A DNA stretch of 64,000 nucleotides from Gambelia wislizenii (GCA_030847615.1 JAUMIR010000001.1:184283001-184347000), one strand, 5' to 3'. Shown: positions 20,519-31,004, counted from the stretch's first letter. The notes: generated by a model from the letters alone, not told the origin. Made by a program: numbers and translations.

Positions 20519-21600
20519 AATTGTTGTTGTTGCTTTCATTTATATCATGCCTTTTCCCCAATAATGGGACTCAAGTGGCCTACAAATTATTAAATACCAG
20601 TACAGATTAAAAATCGAACAAAACATTCGTAAAAGTGTGTGTGTTAGTTAACAAATAGTTAAACAATGTATAGCATTAAAATCATTTGAAATTCATTAAA
20701 AAAAAGTTTTAAAAAATCAGCAAAACAGCACACCCTAGAAACCCACCACGGTCAATTCCTGGTGGAACAGGAACATTTTTGCTTGCCAGGAGAAGGAAGA
20801 GGAAGAGGAAGCCATCCTAGCTTTGCTAGCGAGGGAGTCCCAAAGTCTGGGAGCAGCCACCAAGGACTTTATCAGATGCAGCAAAAATGGCATCATAACA
20901 ACGCCTATTTAATGCAAAAGGGCATGCATATCAGATGACATCGTCCTTTCATGATTTTGTATTGTCCAAAAGCTGTTCTATTTTATTGACGGGCCAAGCT
21001 GTCAACTGATCTCCCGTGGCACTTTTTTGCCAGTATTGCCAGCGTTTGAAACCTCACACCATTGTACTCACATGAATATAGCATCAATGGGCAGAACACT
21101 CCATATGAGATCATGAAAACCAGGTAGGGGACACTCTTTTTATGAACCTCCCTGGTTCACTTTTAAGTTTTAAAGTGTGGTTCTGTGCTTATGTGTATGT
21201 TTTCTGTCTTAAAAATTTACTGTATTTTCTGCTGTATTTTAAAAATTTACTGTGCTCACGTCTTCTCATGAGAATCGGCGAGATTACGAGCATGGAAATG
21301 ATTGGAGCTCCGTTAGTGCTCTGTTTATACTGGGGTTGTCCTTTTACTGCTACTCAAGGTAGGTCTGCTAGGAAGAGTTCTTTTGTCGGCAGAAAAACAT
21401 TGCAAAATCTGGTGGGAAAGGAACGTTAATGGGGGTTTGTCTGATAAAGTCCCAAGAAGGCCCTCTCTCACCAAACAAGCCTGAAAAGATAGTGAAACAT
21501 GGAGAAGGGCCTCTCCTGAAAATCTTAAGAGCTTGGACAGGCACATATAGGGAGATAACAATCCTTCAAATAGCCTGAACCTGAGCTGTGTATCCTGCCT
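20519..21600 (-). mobile_element. L2-like LINE 3' region, split by a MITE
   Basis: On the minus strand this is the 3' untranslated/terminal part of an L2-like element: 'GGCCACTTGAGTCCCATTATTGGGG' and a TATAAATGAAAGCAA tail at 20519-20600, and 'TGGCTGCTCCCAGACTTTGGGACTCCC' upstream. The sequence resumes at 21457 (AAGGCCCTCTCTCACC...) beyond the MITE at 20865-21451, so the two halves were once continuous. Confidence 0.7.
20865..21451 (+). mobile_element. MITE, GACTTTATCAGA family, copy 1 (587 bp)
   Basis: It starts GACTTTATCAGATGCAGC and ends GTCTGATAAAGTC, with a perfect 5-bp duplication CCAAG (20860-20864, 21452-21456). It is full-length, homologous end to end with the reverse complement of 62980-63511 (shared: CATCATAAC, GCCAGCGTTTGAA, CATGTCTTCTC-like segment, and termini). 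There is no open frame of note. It sits inside an L2 fragment whose two halves join at CCACCAAGAAGGCC. Confidence 0.88.
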
Positions 21601-22036
21601 GAAATCCCAGAGAGCCACTGCTGATCAGAGGAGACCATACTGGGCTTTGTATGAGGCAGCTTTCTGTATTCCTGTGTTCCAAAGAATCTCAGAAAGTGTA
21701 ATAAAGAGAGTGTGCTGAGGATGATGTGTTTGGATTTCCTAACCCCTTCTTGCCCTTATTGGATGGAAAGCACTCTTAAACCATTTGCAACACAGTCTCA
21801 TATGATTCTATTCAAAAACAAGTTCTACTGGGTTTTGATAGGACTTGCTCCCAGGTAAGTCAGAGCAGGATTGCAATCTTAAAGTCTGTGGTACAGACAT
21901 GTACAGTATTAAATTCCTCCATCTAAAACACTGGGGTTCAAAAGGACTTAACCTTAGCTGGGTTATGCCTCAGCTAAACAAGTTAGGATAATATAAAGTG
22001 TACATTCAGGGCTATTAATGTAAAATATACAATCTC
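21601..22036. other. Unassigned stretch
   Basis: No gene or repeat recognised. Confidence 0.4.
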
Positions 22037-22066
22037 TAAAGAAATGAATGAATGAATGAATGAATG
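22037..22066. repeat. (GAAT)n microsatellite
   Basis: About six tandem GAAT units (GAATGAATGAATGAATGAATG). Confidence 0.9.
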
Positions 22067-24142
22067 CACAGAGATCTATCACCTTTCTATGCATTTTTAA
22101 AAAGCTTTTCATAGGGTGAGAAGTATTTACTGCTAACAATTCTGAACACCAAAGATAGTCTGCAAGCATAATGACCTGCCTGTTTACCCTCCTACCTTGT
22201 ATTCATTCATGCCTCTCTAGAGACATTTAGAGAAGAGAATGAAACATTTGTGCTCAGATCGTGGGTGCCGTGGTAGACTCCAGACCTCCCAATGAGTGAT
22301 GACGCTCATATTATATTACAACTCCACTTAGCTTTGTTTTATAAACATGTAAGGCTTGATAGGTATTGTGAGTGGACTCAAGGGAAATGTGTTCCAGTAT
22401 GTAGTAAACAGGAGGTTGGTTGGTTGGTTGGTTGGTTTGAAAAGGTGTGTGTGATTGATGGGAAAGAAGAGAACAATAGAAGGGGGAAAGAAAACCACCT
22501 GACGGGCCACGTGACTTGTGGAAACATGCCATTAACAAGCAACATTCCCACCAGTTGGCACTCTATGCCCCCTTTCTCAGGCTTCAAGAGAGGGGGTATT
22601 ATGGGTGGAAAATAGTCATTTGATGACTGGGTGAAGTTGTCAACTGGTTGGCTACATTATTCACATGTGGAAAAGTGTGCAGATTTCAAATCTCCTTAAA
22701 TAATAAAAACTCATCTTACCATCCATACAAAGAAGGGCATTCTTGAAAATATATAACAAAAATAGTTACCCAAATCACAAGGGGTCCATGGGGACCCACT
22801 CTAGATACTGAAGTTACAATTTTAATTGGAGGAATTATAATTAGCTCAAAGGTATGGCTGTGAGAGGTTGGGTAATTTGCAACATATTTCCATCTATGTA
22901 TACCGCGGGGTACTAACTGCTGAGACCCAGAGTTAAAGTAAAATAAAATGTTTTTTGTTGGAAAATACTCATGAAAGCATTCACACACGCACTCCTGCTC
23001 ACAAGAGCCACACAAGGCTAACAAAGAGTTAAGGCAGAAGGATTTGGGTAGGGGAATAGATTCAGGGAAGTATGAGTGATATTTACCTGTCCTGAAGAGC
23101 AGAGAGTCATACAGCAAAGAAGTCTCAGACTTGAACTGGAGGGTGACACAGCAATCCGGCAAAGTGATGGTGTCAGTATAACTGTGCAGACCTTATTGTC
23201 TCGGGACTAATATTTATGCCCAATTTCGTATCCTGAAGGGAGTGTAAAACAATGCTTCAATGGGTTTCCCACCATTAAACAAAGGAAACCTCAACTTCGC
23301 TAATGATAATTAATGGCTGAGAAATTAGAGTTGATGAGTTTATGACAACTTCCTTATTGTTGGATAGGAAAAGTGCTGGGAAAGATATTTTCAGGGATAA
23401 TGGGTGTTCTGGTCACTGTTTGTTTTGGAGTATGACTCACTGCCAAGAGCATCCAAGAGGGGATTAGCACATTCCACCTTGATGACTCTGATACTATGGG
23501 GCAATGCTTAATCCTATCTTGGGCATGTCTGTTGGGAATTTCCAGGACATCTATGATAGGTCTGAGGTGAACTTCACTTGTACCCACTTTCAGTCTGGCC
23601 TGGTCTACTAGTCCTCTTGAAATGCCCAATAGTGCCAAATTATGGGATATTGGAGGGAGGGGATGTAAGGCATGTTAACAAAAGAAATTCACAAAAATAT
23701 ATGTTGCCATGTCCCACATGTATTCCATGTGTACAACATCCAGGCATGGAACAACAGCAAGAACAAAAAGGAAATGGATTTCAGCATCTCTAGATGCCAG
23801 TACATTCCACAAGAATGCTCACTTGCTCAGCAATGCCCAAAGATGCTGGGAACCATGGAGAAAGTAATTCCCATGGCTGCTGATAGCCTAAGATACTGCT
23901 CAGCTTGCTTTCAGCAACATCAGCAACCCAGATTCTGTTACCTTAGAAGCAATATAGAGCTTTGGAGCTCTCTCCACCTTTATACCTCACCCCATTCATC
24001 ATCAGATATATTTAAGCAAACTGAAACAGTAGCAAGGAATGCTCCATAACACCACTTAAAAACCCCCACACTTTTAGCTGCTCCTCCGTGCCTTACTCCT
24101 TACCTCCTATGTGACATGCATAGTAGGTTAGGTACACAAATT
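22067..24142. other. Unassigned stretch
   Basis: A (TTGG)n run at 22417-22437 is the only clear repeat. Frames of 60-148 codons occur on both strands, with no recognised domain. Confidence 0.4.
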
Positions 24143-24307
24143 AGAATCATAGAGTTGGAAGAGACCACAGGGCCATCTAGTCCAACCCCATTCTGCCATG
24201 CAGGAAGACACAATCAAATCATTCCTGACAGATGGCCATCCAGCCTCTGTTTAAAACCCCCCAAAGGAGGAGACTCCACCACACTCTGAGGCAGGGTATT
24301 CCACTGG
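24143..24307 (-). mobile_element. CR1 LINE 3' end
   Basis: Minus strand: ...GGTGGAGTCTCCTCC, GAGGCTGGATGGCCATCTGTCAGGAA, CTGCATGGCAGAATGGGGTTGGACTAGATGGCC, GGTCTCTTCCAACTCTATGATTCT. This is the standard reptile CR1 terminus. It abuts a 5S-type SINE. Confidence 0.9.
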
Positions 24308-24308
24308 C

Positions 24309-24380
24309 TTTTCTTAGGCAAAGATTAATCAGAGGTTGTTTTGCCAGTTCCTTCCTCTGAAATATAGCCACCAGTACCTG

Positions 24381-24412
<32 letters not shown>

Positions 24413-24455
24413 ACCAGGGCTGACTCTGCTTAGCTCAGGCAGGATCTGAGTATCC
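24309..24455 (-). mobile_element. 5S-Sauria-type SINE, truncated
   Basis: On the minus strand the head reads GATCCTGCCTGAGCTAAGCAGAGTCAGCCCTGGTTAGTACTTGG, matching 5S rRNA's internal control region. It is followed by the GAGGAAGGAACTGGCAAAACA body. The BovB-like tail is truncated. Confidence 0.8.
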
Positions 24456-24520
24456 TGATATTTGTAGTTTTGTGAGGTATTTGATATTGTGTGTTTTGAT
24501 GTCTTCATGTATTTTGCATG

Positions 24521-24602
24521 TAGTAGGACCCCCATATCCACTGGGGATTAGTTCGGGGGGCGTGGATAACGAAAACCGTGGATAATAGCAAACACATAAA
24601 TG
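24521..24602 (+). mobile_element. Tigger-type MITE fragment
   Basis: TAGTAGGACCCCCATATCCACTGGGGATTAG and 'CCGTGGATAATAGC' match the left half of the Tigger-like elements at 25275 and 53821. The right end is lost. Confidence 0.6.
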
Positions 24603-24808
24603 CTAAATCTATAGTACATGGGCTAGGCCATCCCAACTATTGATCTAAATTAATGGATACCTAAGACTTAAAGATGCATTTGATATGAAAGGTTGTAATA
24701 AAGAGACAGAGAATAAGGAGGTATGTGTTCTAAATAACAAAGCCATAGGTGTACATGTCAAGCTTTACACTTAGAAATCCTAACTTAATTTACATGCAGA
24801 ATTGAAGC

Positions 24809-25172
24809 TGTACCCTCCAACTGTCCCTGTTTAGCAAGGCCAGTCCCGATTAATCCTCTGCCATCCCAATTTTTTCAGGTGCTTGTAAAATGTCCCAGTT
24901 TTTCTCTCTTCCTTTCACTTTCTCCCTTTGTTGTCAGCTTACCTCAATTGCTGCAAACCGAGTTCAAAATACAGAAGTAATCTGCACTCAATTAACTCAA
25001 TAGGTAGGAGAGGAAATGAGGGATGGAATCTTGCCATTCCCTGTAGACATAGGCAAAAGCAAACTAGCTTATGTGTTCTTCCTCATTAATAACCATTGCC
25101 ATCTTGATCAAACTCTCATGCTGCTTGCCCACACGTGTCCCGGTGTTCATCTGTGAAATGTTGGAGGGTATG
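24809..25172 (+). mobile_element. MITE, CATACCCTCCAAC family (364 bp)
   Basis: Ends TGTACCCTCCAAC and GTTGGAGGGTATG as inverted repeats, flanked by TGAAGC/TGAAGT (5 of 6 matching). It is the most complete of three copies (others 13777, 18165). Confidence 0.8.
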
Positions 25173-25274
25173 TGAAGTCTCCATTGCAGTGCTAAGGCAT
25201 GGGTCTATCTGTAAGAAGGAGTGCAGATTTCCCCGGACATGAATGAAGGTAAAAGACAAAGTCAGCTCAAAGTA

Positions 25275-25838
25275 CAGTAGCACCCCCGTATTCACTGATT
25301 TGCCAACTGTGGATTCAATTATCTATAGCTGGCGATGGCGGGGGGAAAGGACAGCGGAGGAGGGATCTCACCTCCCCTGTCCCTTCCCCTGGGAGGGCTT
25401 CTGTTGCTGCGGCGGTGATTGCAGGGGCAAGGGGGAAGGTGGAGGATGATATCACTTCTCTGTCCCTTCCCCCTCTGCCCCCGCCATGGCCCCACCACAG
25501 CGGCAATTGCAGGGGCAAAGGGGGAAGGGGACGGAGGTGATCTCTCCACCCACCGCCCCCCTTTGCCTCCACCATGGCCCAGCCGCCACAATCGCTGCTG
25601 TGGTGACAGGAGCCCTCCCAGGGGAAAGGATGGAGTGATCTCTCCCCTCTTCGCCCCTGCAATCGCCACCATGGTGGGGCCATAGCGGGAACGAAGGGGG
25701 AAGGGAGGGGGAGGAGTGACCTCACCTCCCCCGTTTCCCCTGGGATGGCCCCCGGGATGGCATTCACTATTATCCACGGAATTCACCATCCATGGGAGGC
25801 CCTGGAACCAATCCCCCATGGATATAGGGGTGCTACTG
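25275..25838. mobile_element. Tigger-type element with GC-rich core (564 bp)
   Basis: It starts CAGTAGCACCCCCGTATTC and ends GGATATAGGGGTGCTACTG, inside TA duplications (25273-25274, 25839-25840). Subterminal blocks (TGTGGATTCAATTATC / TATTATCCACGGAATTC) are also inverted. The core is extremely G+C-rich and made of repeated blocks containing 'GCAGGGGCAA', 'GGGGAAGG', and 'CCACCATGG'. Long frames on both strands (up to 226 codons, minus) come from this low-complexity text and are not genes. Confidence 0.85.
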
Positions 25839-25840
25839 TA

Positions 25841-26821
25841 GAGCCTTATTTCTATAGGATGAGTCTCTGGAAGGCTGGAAGGACTGATAATGAAGAATCC
25901 AACAGCCAGTAAGATAAGTTGCAGTTGGCAAAAGATAGTGATGAAAGGTCTGCTGTAGTTACTGAAGGTGGGAAATATGGCTAGGCCTTTCCTGGGCATT
26001 TCTTTCAGATTTTAAATGTGTGTGGGGTGGGTGGGTAGAGGGAGTAGGGACACAGGTTTAATGTGATGGTGTGCTTTGGAAATTATGGGTGGAGTGGGCT
26101 TTAGGGTTAGAAAGGTGAGATTCTGCTACTGCTGTATTTCTGGAATTCTTCTCCTTGACTAACGAATAATCCAAATGCTCCTTAGCAAGGAAGCTACTGG
26201 ACCATCACTGAAGCCTCTTGGGCTTTTGATTTATTTCATGTCATACACATACTACCAATTGCTTGTTTGCCTAATCTAAAACAAAGGCATTTTCACAAGC
26301 AAAGTAACCTTTCAGCTTACCTGGTCTGCCCAAATGGCATTGGAATGGAATGCATGTTTAGTTAATGATGCTAATGAAAAATCCAAACTGGTTAAGAATA
26401 CTTATAAAGTGTGCATTTTATCAGTGTACCTTTTGCATTCCACTTACAAAAAAAAGTATGTGTTTTTTAAAAACTACATGCAGTAAATATCACTTGTTGA
26501 AATGGAGTGAAGCTGTTTGCCTCTGTAAAATGCAAAAGCTTTGTGTCCAAAAGGATTCACAAACATGTGTATATGCCCGATAGGGCAAGCTGATCTCAAA
26601 AAAACACCACTGTTTTGTTTTGAGAAACAGACATACTTAGTTCTGAAATAAGTGGCTGCAATTCCCTTTCTTCCTGATGAGAGATCAGGATTCTGTTTCA
26701 AATTCTTTTGTAATTACTTCTGAGTAATTCAAATTGTTCCTACAGCCCCTGTACTCAGCAGGAGATGATTAACCTCTTTTCAGCTTCCCTGATGGAAGAA
26801 GATGAATTGGTTCAATAGAAT
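25841..26821. other. Single-copy-looking stretch
   Basis: No gene is recognised. 26,200-26,420 is AT-rich and of normal complexity with octamer-like text (TTAATGATGCTAATG), so it might be conserved noncoding DNA. Confidence 0.25.
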
Positions 26822-27910
26822 GATTGCCCCATCTCTCTGGCTTCTCTTCCCAAACGAAGATTCAGGAAGGACTCATCCCGTGCTTCCTGCAAGCGTGCTG
26901 ATGACAAAAAAGGCCAATCCGAGATAGACAAGTCCGGTTGCAGAAAGCACAGCAGAAGGTTTCCTTGGGTGATGTTTCCGGTTTTGATTTTTTCTGCGTT
27001 GTCGTTTCTCTTCAAGACTTGTTCGGCGTGAGTTCTCAAATAAGGCTGCAGCATTGTGGATAGTGTGTCTCCATGCCTCCCGATGTGAGGCCAGGGTGGA
27101 CCATTGTTGGTGATCAATTTGGCCGAGCCTGAGGTGTTGTTTCAGGGAGTCCTTGTATTGCTTTTTTGGAACGCCCCTCTTACGCTGATCCGTGGCGAGT
27201 TCACCGTAGAGTACTATTTTGGGGAGGCAATGGTCCTCCATCCTAGAAACATGCCCTGCCCAGCGCAGCTGTGTTCTCAATATCATGGCCTCAATGCTGG
27301 TGATCCCTGCTTGCTCAAGGACAGCAACATTTGTCACATAGTCAGTCCAGTGTATATTTAGGATTGTGCGTAAACAGAGCTGATGGAAGCATTCGAGGAG
27401 TCGTAAGTGGTGGCGATAGGTGACCCATGTTTCAGACCCATAAAGGAGAATAGACAGTACAATGGCTCTATATACACTGATTTTTGTGTTTTGCCTCAGG
27501 TGTTTATTACTCCAGACTCTTTTGTAAAGTCTTCCAAATGCGCTATATGCCTTTGCTAATCTGTGATCGATCTCTTTGTCAATCTTGGCATCTGAGGAGA
27601 TGATGCTTCCCAGGTAGGTGAACTGCTGAATGGACTTAAGCATAGAGTTGCCTACAGCAATGTGGGGATGGTGGTGTTCGCCCTGTGGTGCAGGTAAAGA
27701 ACTTCCGTTTTCTTCAGGTTGACTTCCAGCCCAAACAGCTCCGCAGCTGTTGCAAAGCAGGATGTTAGGTGCTACAGAGCTGCTTCTGTGTGGGCAACAA
27801 GGGCAGCATCATCAGCGAAGAGCAGCTCACGGACTAGATAGTTTAGAGTCTTAGTGTGAGCCCTCAGATGGCTTAAGTTAAACAAGCTACCATTCTTTTC
27901 ATAAATAGAT
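26822..27910 (-). pseudogene. LINE reverse-transcriptase 3' half, second copy
   Basis: Reads leftward on the minus strand. Near 27,835 a frame carries LVRELLFADDAALVAHTEAAL, with the catalytic FADD motif, preceded by SHLRAHTKTLNY. A frame change near 27,650 leads to a 256-codon frame with QQFTYLGSIISSDAKIDKEI, KISVYRAIVLSILLYGSETW and HHLRLLECFHQLCLRTILN. The C terminus, in a third frame, ends in CAFCNRTCLSRIGLFCHQHAC, a probable zinc finger. Compared with 636-1178 it is nearly identical in DNA, so both copies are young or the family was recently active. It is 5'-truncated and has at least two frame breaks, so it is not functional. Not L1, CR1 or BovB; clade unassigned. Confidence 0.85.
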
Positions 27911-28386
27911 GATAAAGAAAAGACCAGGCTTTGAAGAACAATGAATAAATGTTCTCTAGTGAAATGTCAGGCATTTAAACTTAAAAATAAAATAAGATGA
28001 ATTCCTCCAAATGCTGCAGACAATTACATACAGGCAACAAATATCAATGTCTGTTAGTTGGGTTCACTTCACTGGAAAGGACAACCAAAAATCTTAGGGG
28101 GTATCAGAAGGGAGTGAAGCTGGGTGTGGTGTGGTGAGAGAAGAGACAGATGATAGTTTCCACCAAGGGTCAAACATAGTGAGGGATTGAGATCCCATTA
28201 TGTATCCTGCTCATCATCTATGGCAAATAAGTTCTGTAGGGGTTTTATATCACTTCAGAAACCAAGAAAACCTAGTTAGCTGGAGGCATGGGGAAACGGA
28301 AGGAAGAGAAGAAATGTATATGGTTTCCATGAGCAACCATGCCCCAGATTCAAAGTCATGCTTAAGTTCTTGTACATGTTTCCTCA
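27911..28386. other. Unassigned stretch
   Basis: No gene or repeat recognised. Confidence 0.4.
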
Positions 28387-28422
28387 TGAGGAGAAAGGTG
28401 GGATATGAAATAAATAAATAAA
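28387..28422 (+). mobile_element. L2-like LINE 3' terminus (very short)
   Basis: GAGGAGAAAGGTGGGATATGAAATAAATAAATAAA is the standard end of L2-like reptile LINEs. Only the last ~36 bp are present. Confidence 0.6.
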
Positions 28423-28874
28423 GTCCCATTGGGTTCAAAAGTGCTTACTCCCAGGTTATTGGCTATAGGATTAAAGCTTCAGTCTTACTAAAAATCTATG
28501 AGGCATAGATTATGGAAAGCTACTCAGTCCATCTAACTTATGTCTTGAATATTTCAGCAGGACTTTAGTGTGACTATGTTTGGGGTGGGAGGTGTTTTTT
28601 TGGGGGAGGGTGGAATTGGGCCAATGATTCTATCATGCCAACTACCACCTCTCTAAAAATTGGTATCCAGTTGTGGAGAGCCAGCAAGGATTTCCTAATT
28701 GTTGTCCTATTTTGTTGTGTTTTTATCTTTATATGGAGTGCTTTTCATTCTTCTACTCCTTTCCCCCTCTTAGGCACAGAAGTGGGGTGGGGGCAAGAGG
28801 AATGATTTACTTATATTGTACTGCCAGCCCCTTTCATAACTAATGCAGCCCTGTAGAAGGCGGGGGGAGTCAGA
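28423..28874. other. Unassigned stretch
   Basis: No gene or repeat recognised. Confidence 0.4.
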
Positions 28875-28990
28875 GCTTGAAAATATTACTTGTTTGGAAT
28901 ACAACTCCCAGAATGCCCCAGCCAGCATGACCGTGACCACACTGGCTGGAGGATTCCAGAGCTATAGTCCAAACTAGTAACTTTTCTGAA
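28875..28990. repeat. Short palindromic MITE, GTTACTTTT family
   Basis: CTTGAAAATATTACTTGTTTGGAATACAACTCCCAGAAT on the left mirrors GGATTCCAGAGCTATAGTCCAAACTAGTAACTTTTC on the right. It is the best-preserved member of the family in the window. Confidence 0.7.
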
Positions 28991-30012
28991 TTCTGGAGTC
29001 AATATAATTTGGGGAAATGGTAGTCACAGAGGAAAAATGTCCCCCACCCCAGTGATGGAGGGAGATTTCATTTGGAGTCCCCTGGGGCTTCTTAAAGAAG
29101 GAAAAACACCAGGACATGGGTGTTCAGAATCATTATGGAGCTGGCTTCTTGGTGTTGTTTGCAAATCACTGCACAGTTGTGATTCATATGAATTCCATCC
29201 TTCCTGAATCTTTGTTTGTGAAGAAAAGCCAGAGAGGAGATGTTTTGATTTTCAATTCAGAAAAGGAATAATTTGGAGCAGTCTTAAAGGCCATGTCACC
29301 CTTGCGTTATTTTTAAAACTGTGTTCATATAAAAGGTAAAGTGGATTTGACAAACATGTGTTATCTGATGGGTGCATGAATTCTTCAGGTTGGCAGAATG
29401 TGTCAGTTTTGCTGATTAGAATAAACTCAGTGAAAAAACTGAGTTAGCTGCCAGATACAATGAGTGAAAAAGCTCTGAAATTAAGGAATGGCCAGAAAGA
29501 TGGTTTATGATGCTAATAAACAATTTGTCCACCTCCCATCACCTGAATGTCACACTTCAGGAGAAAGAAAGTTCTCCTTGGAAATTCTACAATTCTATGA
29601 TTCTATGATCTTGAATGTAGGGCCTCATGCAGGAACAAGGTTCTTTGCATCCTTCCACACTTTAAATCTAATCCCTACTTCTATGATGTCAAGAATAAGT
29701 TATGAAATCAAGAGAAACCTGATACAGTGAAAATTTTGTTTGATTGGATCTCTCCCCACCACCTGACTCCATCCCATTCCATGTGGAGTAATTCTATAAA
29801 TGTAGCCTGACATCTGGGAACTCTAGTGGTGGGCATTGAGAGGATAAAATAACACACAGGACACATCTGAGCCAGAGTTGTGCTGAAGCTAAGTAGCTAC
29901 AATATTGCACCTCTAAATGATCATTAAAAAAAAACCCAACCAAAAAAACCCCAACCAAATACACTTCTTGTTGTTGCTATTTTTAAATTATAGATAGCCA
30001 GTCAAACCTGAC
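28991..30012. other. Unassigned stretch
   Basis: A poly(A)-rich patch (AAAAAAAAACCCAACC...) lies at 29925-29958, and TTCTACAATTCTATGATTCTATGAT at 29583-29607 resembles a CR1 tail. No gene is recognised. Confidence 0.4.
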
Positions 30013-30426
30013 ATAGGGCTTGACTACACGGGGGTTAAAAATCCAGCTAAGCTTCAGACCACTTTGGTCCAGAGCTGTAGCACATTAAATTCAGGCTACT
30101 CTGGCCCATATTAAAGCACCAAACATCTTCCAAAGCCCAAATCTGCATGTTTGCTTCCATTCAAAGCTGTTACTTACACTTGACTCCTAGTTCTAGGAAA
30201 GGCAAAGTGCCAGTGGTAGCTGCCCAATCTGGCTTCAGAGGGGTGATTACTGCTGGTGCTTTGCTTTTCGTGGAGCTCGGAGGGGCAATTTTTTTCAATT
30301 GAAAAGCAAAGGCCCAGTTGGTAGTCACCCTCTCTGAAGCCAGAATGGGTGGCTAGCCTCATGATGGTGGGGCTCGCCAGGATTTTTGACCTCAGAAAAA
30401 GTGACTACCACTGAGGCTCTGCCTTT

Positions 30427-30443
30427 AGAATGAGAAGTTGTGC
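30427..30443. repeat. 17-bp target duplication, left of L1
   Basis: AGAATGAGAAGTTGTGC occurs here and, identically, at 35372-35388, bracketing the L1. Confidence 0.95.
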
Positions 30444-30723
30444 AATAGCGAAGGAAAGAAAAATTCCCAGAGATATTGTGGTTTGCTTCACGAGAAACAG
30501 ATTAAGAGATCAAATAATATACAAAAGTTATAAGGAAAAATTACAGATTGAGGAAAATGAAATAACTATCTACAAAGATATCTCTCCACAAGTGTTGAAA
30601 AAAAGACAAGACGACAAATTTTTAGTACAGAGACTAACAAGAAAGAACATAAACTACAGATGGGACAGGCTGGAAGGTCTTTCTTCAATTATAGACAGAA
30701 AAGAATCAAGATTAATTCAATAG
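30444..30723 (+). pseudogene. L1 ORF1 C-terminal domain fragment
   Basis: The frame reads KIPRDIVVCFTRNRLRDQII, YKDISPQVLKKRQ and INYRWDRLEGL in pieces, matching the single-strand nucleic-acid-binding C-terminal domain of L1 ORF1 proteins. The N-terminal coiled coil and RRM are absent because of 5' truncation. The in-frame ATG at 30430 lies in the target duplication, so it is host sequence and not the real ORF1 start. The frame stops at TAG 30721-30723; the acidic segment that follows is in another frame, so a frameshift in ~30,721-30,746 is likely. Confidence 0.85.
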
Positions 30724-30746
30724 CAAAAGCAAAAGGGTTCTGTTGA

Positions 30747-31004
30747 GAATTAGACAAACAAGAGAAAGAGAGTAACAGAAGGGAAGATCAAGAAGAACAA
30801 TCTGCTAGACCACATATGAGAGATACAAATGAAAGAGTGGAACATTTAAAGAGAAGAGAGGGGGATGAAGAAGATGAAGAAGGAGAAAGGGAGGAAGAGG
30901 AAGAAAAAGAACAGGAGGAGGACCAGGAGAAAGGAGAACTAAGTGAGATGGAAGATGAGAAAGACGAGGAAGGGAATAAAGATAATGACGAACTAGAACT
31001 ATAA
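30747..31004 (+). pseudogene. Acidic open segment after L1 ORF1
   Basis: A frame open from 30747 to a TAA at 31005 encodes a strongly acidic stretch. In the 62 codons from 30816, 33 residues are Asp or Glu, with runs such as EREEEEEKEQEEDQEKG. In most L1 elements ORF1 ends shortly after its C-terminal domain, so this looks like an added acidic tail joined to ORF1 through a lost frame. A purine-rich noncoding gap that happens to be open is the alternative. Confidence 0.5.

Noticed and set aside
22037..22066. CRISPR-like or satellite array
   Set aside because: Simple (GAAT)n microsatellite; no spacer structure.
22716..23162. 148-codon frame on the minus strand
   Set aside because: No recognised domain. 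An LTR-like reading of the region (AATAAAATG at ~22,938 and an AT-rich TATA-like motif near 23,205) lacked ends and a duplication.
25319..25999. 226-codon frame on the minus strand (and a 150-codon overlapping one)
   Set aside because: It lies in the GC-rich low-complexity core of a Tigger-type MITE, with Pro/Gly/Arg-rich composition and no domain.
30430..30432. ATG as the start of L1 ORF1
   Set aside because: It is within the duplicated target site, hence host DNA; ORF1 is truncated at its 5' end.
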